This document shows positions 10,305 through 22,245 of a stretch of 64,000 bases of DNA, piece by piece; position 1 is the stretch's first letter; each line of letters begins with the position of its first letter. Source of the DNA: Adiantum capillus-veneris (lineage: Eukaryota; Streptophyta; Polypodiopsida; Polypodiales; Pteridaceae); assembly GCA_014529385.2 (NCBI GenBank), contig CM043968.1, positions 21,755,484 through 21,819,483 of the forward strand, in the 5' to 3' direction. Both the position numbers and the translations under genes were made by a program. The notes beneath the pieces were generated by a model that worked only from the letters and a program-made list of their open reading frames with translations, ran no database searches and was not told the origin of the DNA.

Positions 10305-11990
10305 TTGCCTTGGATAGCACGTGTTTTTCTAGACCGTGGACGTGGAAGCATCGGTAACTGCTGGTGTGGGTACCAAGCTTGTATATGCTATGAGTGCCGA
10401 GGTACCCCAACAAGGCTGCCATAATGGTCTGGAAATGTGTGAGCTTTGAAAAGGCACGATCGCCCATCCTGTAATCCTAGAAAACTACGAAGCTCTTCTT
10501 GTTCATTCATGGTCTCCCTACGCCTTGCGCGCTTCTGAGCCGACTTGAAGAGCTATAACAAATCCGCGAACCACTAGTAGATTTTTGCTCAATGAATTAA
10601 GGCATACTATATGAATAGCGTGCCAAGATAGAATTGTTTTCAATACTCATGAAAAATTTAACTGCTTCTTGTCTGAGAAGCATAAACTAGGTCAAGTTCG
10701 TATTTGTATAGAAAGAACAAAGACTTGTGGACATAGGAGGTACTATCTGACATTAATCAGACTGGAAAAGACTGGACCGACAATATAGACATGTAAATTT
10801 GTAAGTTGTATGTATTCATTAGTGACATAGAAGTCTTCAACAAATCTTCCAAATAAAACACTATTAATGTATATTGAGCATGGCACATAATTGTGATTAT
10901 TTTGAACAAGTATATAACGCGTTACTAAAGACTCTTTTTTTGCAAGCTTTGTAAAATTGATACTGCTCTTGTCAATAATTTTTGCATGCTTCCTTCACAA
11001 CTTGCTCTTATACAATGTTGTAGGATCTAAACTTTATGCGCACTACAAAGTTGTGAAATTTATATTGATCATAATTGCATTGAAAGTGGCTTAACATTTG
11101 TATTTTGGTTTAGTCTATAAATTTTGCTATATAATCCAATTTTTAATCTTGATTGACATTAACCAAATGATGCTTTTGCTACTAACCTTCACTTTTAAAG
11201 CACTTGTTTAGCATTCGACAATTTGACTCCTAGCCATTTCCTTGAACCACCCCTAGCTATACAGCTACTCATGTGGGTTAAGGTGCTCTGGATAGTGAAC
11301 AACAGTTTGTAAGTACCCTCCTCCTCAATAATGCTCCAAATTAGTCTCATACATGTGAAAAATGTTATATTTTTATGCCTAGCCAAGTCCATTGGTCACA
11401 GACACATAGATTCGCCGATTTAGGCACTGTGTAGACACTCCTCTTGGTGCAGATCCGCCGATTTAGGCAGCACAACCACAAATTGCATATTCATGATTTC
11501 TTAAACAATGTTGAATGCAGATTTTCCGATTTAGGCAGCACGTCTTATTGGTGTAGATTTGTCGATTTGGGCAACACCAATCACAAAATCATGCTGCAGT
11601 GGCTGGCCATCACTGCAACTGGTATGATTTTGTTACATGGGTATATAATGAAAGTGATTTGGATTTGGATTTATACTATGGAATTGGAATTTAATTGGGA
11701 TTTGGTATCTGGTGATTATTATGGCAGTGTTTATGTGATGAGATTTGACATTATGAGATTGATGATGAGTGTGACCAATGATATCCTGATTCATCAGGGT
11801 ATGACATATACTACTTATTCTAGTGGTATGGGACACTAGAATAGGTAGTATGTGGATGACGGCAGGCATAAGCAATGTTGTCTAATTTTATGGATTTTGT
11901 TTTACTATTTGATACAGATTTATAATCATTGTTTTTGACAAGTATTGTTTGCAGATTTTTATCTTCGCAACTGAGGACAATTGCTTTCCA
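10305..11990 (+). other. RE3 interior 3' part with degenerate four-copy motif
   Basis: No domain is recognised. At about 11408, 11452, 11518 and 11554 there are four related copies of a motif like agatCCGCCGATTTAGGCAg, separated by about 36-66 bases. From 11630 to 11830 an A/T-rich, G-poor stretch is open on both strands but has no protein-like composition. The remainder looks like non-coding LARD interior. Confidence 0.5.
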
Positions 11991-12001
11991 ACGGAGAGGT
12001 A
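11991..12001 (+). promoter_or_regulatory. RE3 polypurine tract
   Basis: acggagaggta directly before the TG of the 3' LTR; this purine run is the expected plus-strand primer. Confidence 0.8.
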
Positions 12002-12488
12002 TGTTATAGAATTGATATTTTATTATTTATTACAACTGACATGTAGAAAAGACTAGACCTAGCTTGGCCTATGCGAATGGATATGTATATCATGTACATT
12101 TTATTATTCAAGTTCTCTTTTATGAGCTTTGGCCATTTATGACCGGCCGGCCAGTTTGTAACCAATTTGACCATTCAAGAAATCTATATAACAAATACGT
12201 GCAAGAGGAAAATGGTCACTCTTGCACGGGGGGAGATTGCACCCAGTGTCTCTGTACTTCTTCTCCCCTCTCCCCTCTTCTCTCTCACCGTGCCGACGTA
12301 GCACTCCGCTCTAGGAGGTGCGCATGCGCGTGCTCTTTCCCTCTCTTCCACTCTACGTCTCTCGTTGTTTGCATATAGTTTCGATTACGAGTTCGTGGAT
12401 GTGCCAGGTATACAGATTTGTTGATTTATGGCTTGCTATGTGCTATTTCGAGTATTTTGCAAGGCTTTGTGCGCTCCCGACAGTTGCA
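12002..12488 (+). repeat. RE3 3' LTR
   Basis: Matches 7339-7816 nearly throughout, including the TATA candidate near 12183-12190, and ends CAGTTGCA. It is followed by the second ATATG (12489-12493), after which RT coding of RE2 resumes. Confidence 0.93.
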
Positions 12489-13330
12489 ATATGTCAGCAT
12501 ACTATCCCTTTAAAATCTGATGCAAAGCCTAGCAGACAAAGGCCATACACGTACAATGACACCTTTGCTAAGTGTATCAAGGAAGAAATCAATAAGCTAA
12601 AGGAAGCATAATTTCTCTATGAGATAGAGCACACAAATTGGGTATCTCCAATCGTTGTTGTACCAAGAAGAATGGTAAACTCTGAGGGTGTGGCAATCTC
12701 AAAAAAGTGAATGCAACCACTGTAAGGGATAATTATGCCTTACCAATCATAGATCACGCTCTTTAACGAGTGGCAGGCAAGCATGCATATTCCTTCTTGG
12801 ATGGATTCTCTGGCTACAACAAACTTGCAATTTCACTTGAGGACCAATATAAAATGGTATTTGCCATAGAATGGGGCATGTTTGCATATCAAGTTATGCT
12901 AGTTGGGTTGACGAATGCACCTGCAACATTTCAGACATTGATGGCACATGCTTTCAAAGAATACTTGAGGATCTTCTTGGAAATCTATATGGATGACCTA
13001 TGTGTACACTCTCTCCTAAGAGAAGAACATACAAAACACCTCAAAAAAGTATTAAAGAAATGTAGGACGTATAGAAGTTGTACTTATTCAAAAAGGTGCA
13101 TTTTTATGGTCAGACAACGACAAATCTTGGGACATATTGTCTCAAAAAATGGCATATCCATGAATTTGGACAAGATAGAAGGGATTATTGAAATATCCTA
13201 AAACAATCAATGCAAACCAGGTACAATGTTTTATTGGACATTGTGGTTATTATAAGAGGCTCATACACATGTATGAAATCGTCCCCAGCCTCTATAAAGA
13301 CTTATAGTGATCTTTGAATAGACGTATAAG
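12489..13330 (+). pseudogene. RE2 reverse transcriptase (right half)
   Basis: Continues the RT interrupted by RE3: CQHTIPLKSDAKP, a finger region broken by stops at 12610-12770, then an open stretch 12770-13201 with YSFLDGFSGYN (first catalytic Asp), a degenerate MLVGLTNAPATFQ in place of MPFGL, and LEIYMDDLCVHS with the YMDD catalytic box. Thumb motif ILGHIVSKNGISM follows. The spacing and wording match the same broad non-chromovirus Ty3/gypsy group as RE6. Multiple stops show it is old. Confidence 0.85.
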
Positions 13331-13740
13331 TATGAGGAGTCATTTGAGAAATTAAAAGATGCCCACGTATCCGCTCTAGTGCTAAAATCACCTGATTGGG
13401 AAAAAATCTTTCACGTTCATATTGATGTCTTTGCATTTGCTATAGGATGTATTTTGGCTTAACCAGGAGATGGAACTATGAACTTCCTAGTCTACTATTC
13501 CAGTCAACAAATCAACAATGCTAAAAAGAACTACATCACCCCCAACAGAGAGGGGCTTGGAATGATTTATGTTGTTAAGAAATTTTGGCATTATCTCCTT
13601 GCAAATAAGTTTACATTTTTTCACGGACCATCAAGCCCTCTTGTACCATGTCAACAAACCATGCAATACAGGGCAAATCGTAAGATGGTTCATCATATTG
13701 CTTGAGTTGACTTTATTGTAGTGGTTAAAAAGAGGAAGGC
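13331..13740 (+). pseudogene. RE2 RNase H
   Basis: The segment FHVHIDVFAFAIGCILA gives the first catalytic Asp, and after an in-frame TAA the frame continues with VYYSSQQINNAKKNYITPNREGLGMIYVVKKFWHYLL (Glu region, quoted here as positions 13490-13610). The expected TDH motif region reads FTFFHGPSS, so the third acidic residue is lost through a shift. There is no second RNase H domain between here and the integrase, unlike RE4. Confidence 0.75.
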
Positions 13741-15670
13741 ATATCTTTGATCAGATCACCTTTCTTGATTGCCAAATGGAGAGACTCCAGAGGAAGTGGA
13801 TGATGATTTTACCAGATGCATATCTCTTCAATATAGAAATGGTACCTAAGTGGTCCCAAGAGATCGTAAGTCTACTATCACATGATGGAGAATTTGACAA
13901 AACTGACCAAGATCCTAAACAACGAACAATGTGGTAAGCTAAGAAATTTCACTTGATTGGCGGACGTTTATATAATCTAGGATCCGACTGTATCCTATGA
14001 GTGTACATAGAACCAAAGGAATTTAAGCCTATTTGCTAGAAGCACAAAATCAATATTTGACATTTCATTGCTCATCCACAAAAACTTTCCAACGCTTGCG
14101 ACAATTGGGAGTGTATAGGTCGACTACGCGTGTTGATGTTCATGATTAGGTAACTAGATGTGCCGAATTCAGATCAAGTCCACCAATAGAGCATGCAACG
14201 CTGTTTCAAATAACAATTATGAGAGAATGGAGTCAATATATTGTTGACTTCTTGGAGATGCAAACATTTCCTGAAAATACCACCAGAGCACAACAAAAAG
14301 CGATAGGAATAGAAGCTCGTGATTTCACTTTGATTGAAAGTCAACTTTATAAAAGAGAAAAGGATAACCAGCGTATGTTGAGCGTCATGGAGAGCATGTA
14401 CATTTTAATCCTGGAACAAGCACATTAAGGATTAATTGGAGGCCATTTCTCAGGGGAAAAGACAACCAAAATTTTCCTCACCTTTAGAATATGATGGCCA
14501 ACACTATATATGAACACAAATGAATTTACAAGATGATGAGACTCTCGTCAATGCACCAAAGTGCCAATAAAACAGGCTGAGATTCCCTTATAGCCAATGA
14601 TGGGAGCTTGAGATTTTTCTAAGTGGGGAATAGACTTCGTGGGACCAAGTTCACCCCCTGCTTACAAGACACCTGCCCAATATATCATTGTGGCCACGGA
14701 TTATCTCACTAAATGGGTCAAAGCTAAAGCTACACAAAAAGCTGATGCCAAGACTACTGCACAATTTATGTATAAGAATGTCTTTGTTATACATGGTCTA
14801 CCCATAGAAATTTTCAGTGATCGGGGCACACATTTCATAAATGAGACGATAGAAAATATTCTTGAAGAATTCATGATAGTTTATAATAAGTCTCCTCCAC
14901 ACTACCCACAGGCTAATGGGCAGGCAGAAGCTACAAATAAGACTTTATGTGCGATCTTAAACAAAATAGTCTCAGAGTCAATAATAGATTTGGATCAGAA
15001 GTTACATTCAACAATATGGGCCTATAGGATTGATTATAAAACCTCAATAGAAACAACACTGTATAACATGTTGTTCGACCTTAATGCTATATTGCCTATA
15101 GAATTCCTAATCCCAGCACTAAGATTAGCCAAACAACTTGAGTTGACAGGCCATGAAATGTCTTCATGAATAGATGACCTTGAAAAGCTAGATGAGCTTC
15201 ACTTGAAAGTAGTACTTCCATCTATGCCCAAAAAAAAAGGCAAAAATATTTTTTTGATAAGCATGTACGATCAAAGGAATTCACAACAGGTGACTATGTC
15301 CTGATTTACACCTTAAAGCAACATGCTAAGAAAATTAAAAGGTGAGGGATAAGAACCTTTCTGATCAAAGACTTGTCACCAAGTGGGGCCGTCAAGCTTG
15401 CTACACTGGATGGTGAAGAAATGCCCAACTAGATTAGTGGATATTAACTAAAAAATTTGCTTCTAAAAATCCACAAGGAAAAGAATGGAAACAAGAGAAA
15501 CAACAGATTGTTGGAGAAGCACAAGCAGAGGCCAAGGAACGAATAGCAAAACAACGGATTCTTCAACAGTGATAAAAGCATGGACCACCACTGTAGATTA
15601 ATGTCATTCAAGTAACAAACATTGGCATAGAGAACATGCAGGATCCCCCCATTACTGTCAAACTAATTCC
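13741..15670 (+). pseudogene. RE2 integrase and pol C-terminus
   Basis: A decayed zinc-binding region (14140-14560) leads into an open core at 14639-15169. The catalytic triad is complete: Asp in VATDYLTKWVKA, Asp in FSDRGTHF and Glu in QANGQAEATNK. The C-terminal region (15170-15570) continues in several frames with charged segments. Homology to any retroelement ends near 15670, where the truncated 5' LTR of RE4 begins, so the 3' LTR of RE2 is absent. No chromodomain is seen. Confidence 0.8.
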
Positions 15671-16833
15671 CTTTCACTAAATTTCTATTTTCTACATGTA
15701 TTTCTTATATCTCTTATAAAGTAATATACTTCAATAAGAACAAATAAGGGTCCTCTCATTTGATTCCTTATTTTTTATATATCTCTTTTTTCCATTTTAT
15801 ATTTATATATAGGTGACACTATTCTAGATTCCACGAATTATTTATATACTAACCTATTTTTTTCATCATATCCATATACTATATTTATGCATAATACACA
15901 ACCATGCATATTTTCAAACCCCTTAGAATCAATTAGGTCATGCTCTCATGCAAGGAGGGGCTCACTTTTGGAACCATATGCAAATTCAACAAAAGGGGGG
16001 CCACAAAAGACTTTTTTGTGAACAAAAATAGGCATTTGGATAGATTTTTTATATCCATCTCCACTCCAAATTTGAAGTGGTGGTTTCAAGACAAAATGGA
16101 ACCAAAATCTGAATAATTACCTCAAAAAGTTTCATAATTTTTGGAGCTACCACCGGTGAAGTATGATTTTTTGATTGGACCCCAATCTGCCCACTTTTCT
16201 CACAAGTAGCCCATAATCTTCTCTCACCTCTTTCCATACTTCTACACACACACAGACACACACACAGACATACACACACATAAATTCATTTATCTCAACC
16301 CCTCACTCAAATCTGCACCTTCCATGGTTTCTCTCACCTTCTTCAGCATTAATCTCTCCTCTTACTTCCATAGCTCTCATATGAGCTCTACATGTACATA
16401 CACCATCTCTATGCCTCTCTCTATTACTTCCAAAGTACAATTCCATCTTACATCTTCTCTATATACATAAAATTTTGCATGTAAACCATGCTTAACCTAT
16501 ACAAATTGAGAGATCTCATCAACCAAATTATCATTTTCATCGGGATAATCAAACTTGGCGGCCATGGCATAAAGAAGAGAAGAAGAAGAAGAGGATCGAT
16601 AGTCATTTTAAGAACCTACAAAAATAAGTCCAAAACTTCTTCAAACTTCACCATCATAAGGATTTCCTCACTTCATTCAACCATCTTACTTCAACCATCC
16701 ACTTCATTCTACCCATTGTAAATCTATCAGTAACTTTCTAGTGATTACTAACACTAACCACTAACATGCTAACACAAAACAACCATTGACCTAACCATAA
16801 AAGACACCTCACCTCAAGACATGTGCATAGTAA

Positions 16834-16891
<58 letters not shown>

Positions 16892-17890
16892 CCTTAAAAC
16901 TCAAATTTCACCTTATGTACAATCAATAACTCTCTCTTTTGAGCCCACATCCATGGTTGAAGTAAACAAAGAAGGCCCGCAATGTTTTGCTATTTAGAAG
17001 AAATTATAATCCTGATTTGTTACCTTGTGAATTAGGATTCCTAATAATCTTAACGAGGAGTCTCCAACATATAATAGACCCCTCTGCTTCTTGTAAAACA
17101 ACCTATAATATCTCACATAGCACCCCAACACTCTATGCATGAGGAGAGACTTAGGCGTAGCAACCACTTTGTGAACTTCACTTTTGGTGTGAGAGAAGCT
17201 TTCAAGCTACACATTGCAAGTGAGAGAGTGTGAGTTCAAAATCTCAAAAACACTATTGTATATGTTCCTCCATCATCAATAAATTGAGGTTCGGTGCATC
17301 AAAGGCGTGATTTGACGTTCAAATCTTTGTCCTTCAACTTGTGCAATACGGTTCAGTGAATTCACAGTGACTTGTGTATTTTGAATAAAGTGTTATAGTG
17401 TGTTTTCATTGCCGATTTTGTGCCCATTGTAAGAGGGTATTGTGGTGAGAGGTCTCCCACACCCTAAGATAGTGTGTGTGTGTGTGTTGGCAATGTTTAA
17501 CATTCACTAAGCATTGAGTTAGTTTTGTACAAGCTCTGCAATAGCATCATAACAAACCATCTCCATTTTCAAGTCACAAATTAGGTATTACGCAAGATCC
17601 ATTCCTCTCTCTTTTCCCTTTGCTCTAGCTCTCTTTGGTCCATTTTGTGTGTGTTTTGGTGTGAGGTTGCTCGTGTATGTTTTGTGGCTCATCTTCTTGG
17701 TTGTGACAAAATCTCTCTTGGGTCCTAGTTCTCATACCGTAACTAGGTGGTGCCCCTATCTTATCTGGGTTTGGATGTGGGTTTCTTGTTTTGTTGTACT
17801 TGTGGTTGCCTCAACCCCAATTGAGTAGCATGGGAGCCTTGAGGGGTGTTTAGAGATCTCCTCTCTTGTTGCCCGCCACGGACATACTCA
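15671..17890 (+). repeat. RE4 5' LTR, missing its first ~490 bp
   Basis: Aligns with 24237-25434 and then with 45839-47019, the two pieces of the 3' LTR. The equivalent of 23747-24236 is absent, so the LTR head was lost where it joins RE2. It contains (CT)n at about 16836-16887, a damaged TATA candidate (acatataatag near 17069) that reads ctataaatag in the 3' LTR, an AATAAA near 17278, and a conserved terminal block ending in CTCA at 17890. Short basic ORFs at 16488-16721 and 25025-25240 are conserved between the copies only as LTR sequence. Confidence 0.85.
16836..16887 (+). repeat. (CT)n microsatellite in RE4 5' LTR
   Basis: An uninterrupted CT run at the same LTR position as the CT runs at 25356-25427 and 45955-45995. 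Confidence 0.97.
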
Positions 17891-18472
17891 TTTTGGTATC
17901 CCCACTAAGGAGGGTTGGCGTATGTTATTGTGAATACTCATCCTTTAGAATAATCAAGTAGCGTGCATGAATCACGAGAATTTGTATGACCAGTTTGTTC
18001 CCATTGAAAGGCAAAAGGTGCATATCATTGTAAGCATAAAATTACAATTTCAATTTGTAGAATTTTGGGCCCTCTTAGGTTGCCCAAGATAAACACTTCA
18101 GTAAATCCTTTTATTTTGCCTCTGATTGGGTACGACCTTAGTTAGGACGTCTATATTTTTGTTTTATTTTAAGCATTAGGTCATGCATAGACCAAGGGTA
18201 ATGTCCTAGGAATAGAGGTTTTCCCCTTTCATTTCACTCCACACATTAGAATAAACGTTGCAATTAGTAGAAAGATCCATTTTCAATTGTGCCCAAAGAG
18301 TAGGAGAAATTCTTGCATCACCAAACCCTATCATCTTTCCTCTTGTTGATTATCATAGATCATTTGATGTGCATATTTTTATTTTGCTGTAGAACAGATT
18401 GTAATTTAGAAAACATTGTTGTGAAAATCTTTTTAAGAGAAAAAAAACGTCCATCACTTTGAAATCAATTCA
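17891..18472 (+). other. RE4 leader with candidate primer-binding site
   Basis: Directly after the LTR end comes TTTTGGTATCCCCACTAAGG (17891-17910). The TGG at 17894 has the spacing of a primer-binding site, but I did not assign a tRNA. The rest to 18472 is A/T-rich untranslated leader with no ORF of note. Confidence 0.5.
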
Positions 18473-19303
18473 ATGGAAATCCAATGCCAAATGTCTGGAT
18501 ATCCTTTTTTCTTTGGAGAGCCTAGAGAGGATGTAGAATTATTTCTAGCAATTTTTAAGATGTCTTGCTGTATCAAGAGGATAGTAATTGATCAAGAACA
18601 TGTAGAAATGTTTGAGGTGGTCCTTAGGAAAGATGATAGCACTTGGTTTGAGTCTTTACCTGAGGAAGTTAAAGGGGATTACACAGAAGTTTTGAACCGT
18701 TTCAAGAGATACTTCTTTGAATCTCAAAACACTCAAAAACTAAGGCAAGACATTGTTTCTCATAACCAAAAAGATTTAGATGACTACTACTTGTACAAGC
18801 AAGTGTTTCTACATCTTTGGGCCCTATGGATACAAAATGTTGCTAACCCTGGTGATGGTGCAAAATTTCTAAAGAAGGAGAGGTTCATAGTTGGACTCTT
18901 TCCTGATCTTAAGGTAAAGGTGGAGGCGGATGCACCTACCACCTATGATGCAATTGAAATTAGAGCTTCCAAGAAGTATAGGAAACTCAAGTGCCTAAGG
19001 GGACAGCTTTCAATAGAAGGTCTTAGACCCAAAGTTAAGTCACAAGAATCGACATCTAGGGCGCTTCCTGAGGTAACGACACAAGTGATTGAGAAGTTAA
19101 ATGAATCTTTAAGCAACTTGCCAATTCACCTTGCACAAGCTGTAGGTCCAAAGGGACAAGCAAAGAAGTCTAAAGATCAACATCCAGGACCTAGGAGAGT
19201 CTTGCAATGTTGGAATTGCGGAGAGTCTGGACATGGGATGTATAATTGTCCTTGGCCCCGTGGGGAGCCAGGGAGACCTAGCTTGAATTGCCCAGTGAGA
19301 TGA
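18473..19303 (+). CDS. RE4 Gag, intact ORF of 276 residues
   Basis: An uninterrupted ORF beginning at an ATG (MEIQCQMSGYPFFFGEP). The first 160 residues follow a retrotransposon gag core, with a WFESLPEEVKGDY segment and FKRYFFESQN; a basic linker follows, and a single CCHC knuckle CWNCGESGHGMYNC lies near residues 246-259. It is shorter than many Tat-lineage gags but the core and knuckle are both present. The function would be particle formation and RNA binding. It is the only long RE4 ORF without an internal stop, so it could in principle still be translated, but the rest of the element is broken. Confidence 0.85.
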   Translation: MEIQCQMSGYPFFFGEPREDVELFLAIFKMSCCIKRIVIDQEHVEMFEVVLRKDDSTWFESLPEEVKGDYTEVLNRFKRYFFESQNTQKLRQDIVSHNQKDLDDYYLYKQVFLHLWALWIQNVANPGDGAKFLKKERFIVGLFPDLKVKVEADAPTTYDAIEIRASKKYRKLKCLRGQLSIEGLRPKVKSQESTSRALPEVTTQVIEKLNESLSNLPIHLAQAVGPKGQAKKSKDQHPGPRRVLQCWNCGESGHGMYNCPWPRGEPGRPSLNCPVR

Positions 19304-19364
19304 ATGCAGGTGAACTAGTCAACAACCACGGCTTCTACAAAGGCCAAATGGAGCAAGACAAGGA

Positions 19365-20377
19365 GTGGAAGGAGTTCTGCCTTTGCCAGACCCAAATGTG
19401 CATGTGGTAGAGCTGACAAATTCTAATGATGTGTACATGGAAGCAACTGGCATAAAGCGTGCCCGTGGAAAAGGTAAGGAGAAAGACGGAATCACTTCAC
19501 AAAGTGATCATGGACGAGAAAAGAAGGCAAAGGAGACCAAGGAAACCAAGAGGACTCGATGTCGTATCAACCTCGAAGGCTTCCCTCTTGGACATGGTAT
19601 GGCTCCATACAACTTGTTGGAAGACATGAGAGGTAAGGGTCTTGATATCTCATGGCCTCAATTTCATGCATTATGTCCATAAGCTAGGAGGGATTTAACA
19701 AGGGCAGTTAGTACTAGGAGAAAGGTAAAAGAGAGTGTGTCTGTTGTAACAATTGCATAAGTTGAGATGAATGAGGATACTACACCTGTGCTAGATTGTT
19801 ACATCAAAGGAAGATTGGTTAGGAAAGGTCTACTGGATGGGGGTGAACAAATTTTTATCATGACAGAGGAACTCATGCAAAGACTAGGCATGAACATCCA
19901 TGAGACAACTGAAATCAAAGTCAAGATGGCAAACAATAGCAAGGCTAGGTGTGTAGGCATTTGTAAAAAAAACATTGTGGAGGCCTTTGGCATTAAAAAG
20001 GCAATGGATTTTTATGTTATGCCAACCAAGGAAAATGGCTATCCATTTATCCTAGGAAGACCATGGCTAATGAAAATGCACGCTTTGTAGGATTAGGACA
20101 GTGGAAAGTTGATTTACAGGAATGATAATCATAAGAAGTTTGTCTTTGACATGTAGGAGCAACATCAAGAGGAGCTCCATGAAGAATCATCGCAAAGTGA
20201 GGTGGAGGAAGAGTGGACTGATAGCAATTTAGAAGAAGAAGGCAGCGGTAGCACTATGGAGGAGGAGTCTTCCATCGAAGTCATGGGGGTAAGGTTTAAT
20301 CCAAACAGCCAAAAGACCTCTTGTCAAGGTTTGGAGGAGGTAGGTTTCCAAGAGAACCAAAATGTGGAAGATAAAGA
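19365..20377 (+). pseudogene. RE4 protease region with altered active site
   Basis: After the gag stop, a basic linker (19365-19682) is separated by stops from an open stretch 19767-20090. The latter has a retropepsin layout: RKGLLDGGEQIFI at the active-site loop, KVKMANNSKARCVGI in the flap region and YPFILGRPWL at the second loop. The catalytic loop reads D-G-G instead of D-S/T-G, so the conserved Ser/Thr is lost. An acidic stretch (20202-20384) follows. The enzyme is likely dead both from this change and from the stops at 19681, 20088 and 20155. Confidence 0.75.
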
Positions 20378-21500
20378 ATGTTAGAAGGTATGTTGTCTAC
20401 AACACTTACAAAGGATGAAAGAGAGGAGTTCAAAGGTGTGTTAAGAAAATTTCATAGGCTCTTTTCTAAAGACTACACCGACGTGTGTGGAGTAGATGAT
20501 GTTCAACACAAGATTAAAATAAAGCCAGAGGCCACACCTAAGGCTCAAAAGCTACAAAGGCTAGGAGTCATCAAGGCGTAGGCTTTACTCAAGGAGGTAA
20601 GAAATCTTCTAGCAGCAGGTTTCATTATCCTGTGGAGAATTCAGAGTGGGTCTCTCCCGTTGTTGTCACTCCCAAGAAGAACGGCAAGTGCAGGGTGTGT
20701 GTGGATTACCGTCCACCACTGAATGTAGCAACAAAAAGAGATCACTTCCCCCTCCCATTTCATGATGAGATGCTAAATGAGGTAATTGGTCATGAGAAGT
20801 ACACTGTGTGTGATGGCTACTCAGGTTACTTTGAAATATGGATTGCATTGGAGGACCAACTAAAAACAACCTTCATCACTCCTTGGGGTTGTTATGTTTT
20901 TAGAGTCATGCCATTTGGCCTGACAAATGATCCTGCAACTTTCCAACGTTTTATGAACATGGTGTTTCAAGCACTCTTTGGAAAGTCAATTAGGGTGTTC
21001 ATTGATGATTTTTACATTTATAGCTCAAAATCATTGCATCTACAAAAGGTAGAATAAGGCTCAAAAAAACTTTAGGACATGGGAGGTCAACTCAACCCCC
21101 CAACAAGTGCCACATAGGTGAGGATGAAGTGATCTTTCTTGGTCATAAAGTTTCCTATAAAGGTATTGAGGTGGATCCTTCAAAGACAAAGGCTCTTACT
21201 GAGTTACCATCACCCAAGAGTCTTAAGGAGGTCATCTCATTCATTCAAAACATGAAGTATATGTCACACTTTATTCACTTAGCCTTGGAGTTACTTCACT
21301 CCTTGAAAAAATTGACACAACAAGTCAATTTTTTCTGGACTAATGAGCTTGAAGAATATTCTTGTAACATCAAGGTCATTCTATTAGATTTACCAACACC
21401 TATGCCTCCTTGTTGGGAGTACACATTCTTTGTTAGCTCTAGTGGTGGTCAAAGAAATAATTGGTGCTATTTTGCTACAACAAGATCCCCTTAGTACCAG
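20378..21500 (+). pseudogene. RE4 reverse transcriptase
   Basis: Blocks in order: KFHRLFSKDYTDVCGV, then WVSPVVVTPKKNGKCRVCVDYR, YTVCDGYSGYFEI with the first Asp, VMPFGLTNDPATFQRF, and VFIDDFYIYSS with the FIDD catalytic box, followed by FLGHKVSYKGIEVDP from 21129. The catalytic aspartates are kept. There are stops or shifts near 20580, 20630 and 21057-21129. The wording groups it with plant non-chromovirus Ty3/gypsy elements. Confidence 0.88.
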
Positions 21501-21840
21501 GATGAGACCCATCTACTTTGCTAGTAGGGTCATGAATGCTTTGGAGAGAGGCTACCACGGAGGTAGAACTCATGATGCTTTCTCTCTTGTTTGCGGCGAG
21601 AAAGTTTAGATCCTACTTGCTACCAAAACCTTTTGTAATTCTCACTGCAAAAAATTTGCTTCCTTGGGTGTCATATCAAATGAATCTTAGTACTAGGATA
21701 AGTGGATTATGGAGTTGAACGAATTCCAATACTCTTTCAAGGTAGAAGATAGTGTGTGTGTACAATTGGCAGGGATTCTCACTTATAGGGTACATGAGAA
21801 GGAAATTAAGGTGCTTGAAGTAAAGACCCTACCATTGCCA
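21501..21840 (+). pseudogene. RE4 first (classical) RNase H
   Basis: The region after the RT connection has MRPIYFASRV-like text read across frames near 21505-21530, then ATTEVELMMLSLLFAARKFRSYLL (21546-21617) as the catalytic Glu helix, and a degraded continuation. The expected TD motif reads TAKNLL at 21643-21660, so this domain has lost a catalytic Asp. The domain is recognisable mainly by position. Confidence 0.6.
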
Positions 21841-22245
21841 CCATGAAAAAGTATTCCTAATGCTTTTACCTTTTTCTTTGATGGAGCTTTTCGACGAGCC
21901 ATAGGAAAAGCAGAGAGAGGGCTAGTGTTGCTCAACCTAAGTGGAGAGGTGGTCATGAAAGAGAAGGTCAATCTACCAAGTTCAAGTAGCAACAATGAAT
22001 CATAATACAACACACTACTTCATGGTTTAAAGATGTGCATTGGCCAAGGTACAACGTTCATGGTAAAGGGGGACACACTTCTCATTGTGAAGCAGATTTT
22101 AGGCATTTGGGCATGCAACAATGAAAGCCTAAGGACAAAATTTCATGCCATTTGTAGGTTGATTAATCAGCTTGAAGAAGTGCAACTATATCATACTCCA
22201 GGAAACAAAATGAAGATTCCGATTTACTTGCACAACAAGTAGTTA
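21841..22245 (+). pseudogene. RE4 second, archaeal-type RNase H
   Basis: A separate RNase H fold lies between the first RNase H and the integrase: FTFFFDGAFRRAIGKAERG (first Asp) at about 21865-21925, SSSNNES followed by an in-frame TAA in place of the Glu-Tyr pair, then a helix, FMVKGDTLLIVKQI with the next Asp, and a C-terminal helix ending near HTPGNKM. A second RNase H at this place is a known mark of the plant Tat lineage of Ty3/gypsy. One stop interrupts it (around 22004). Confidence 0.75.

Larger units (their letters stand above)
7339..12488 (+). mobile_element. RE3: complete LARD-type LTR retrotransposon without gag or pol
   Basis: The element has two similar LTRs (478 and 487 bp), both starting TGTTATAG and ending in CA, a primer site 1 base inside the 5' LTR, a purine tract before the 3' LTR and an exact 5-bp target duplication. 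The 4.2 kb interior lacks gag, protease, RT or integrase motifs in any frame, so it must have moved with proteins supplied by another element. The orientation is set by the primer site and purine tract. The LTRs differ by one short indel and scattered substitutions by eye, so it is younger than its host RE2, which is full of stops. The interior carries a decayed gene-like fragment in reverse orientation. Confidence 0.9.
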
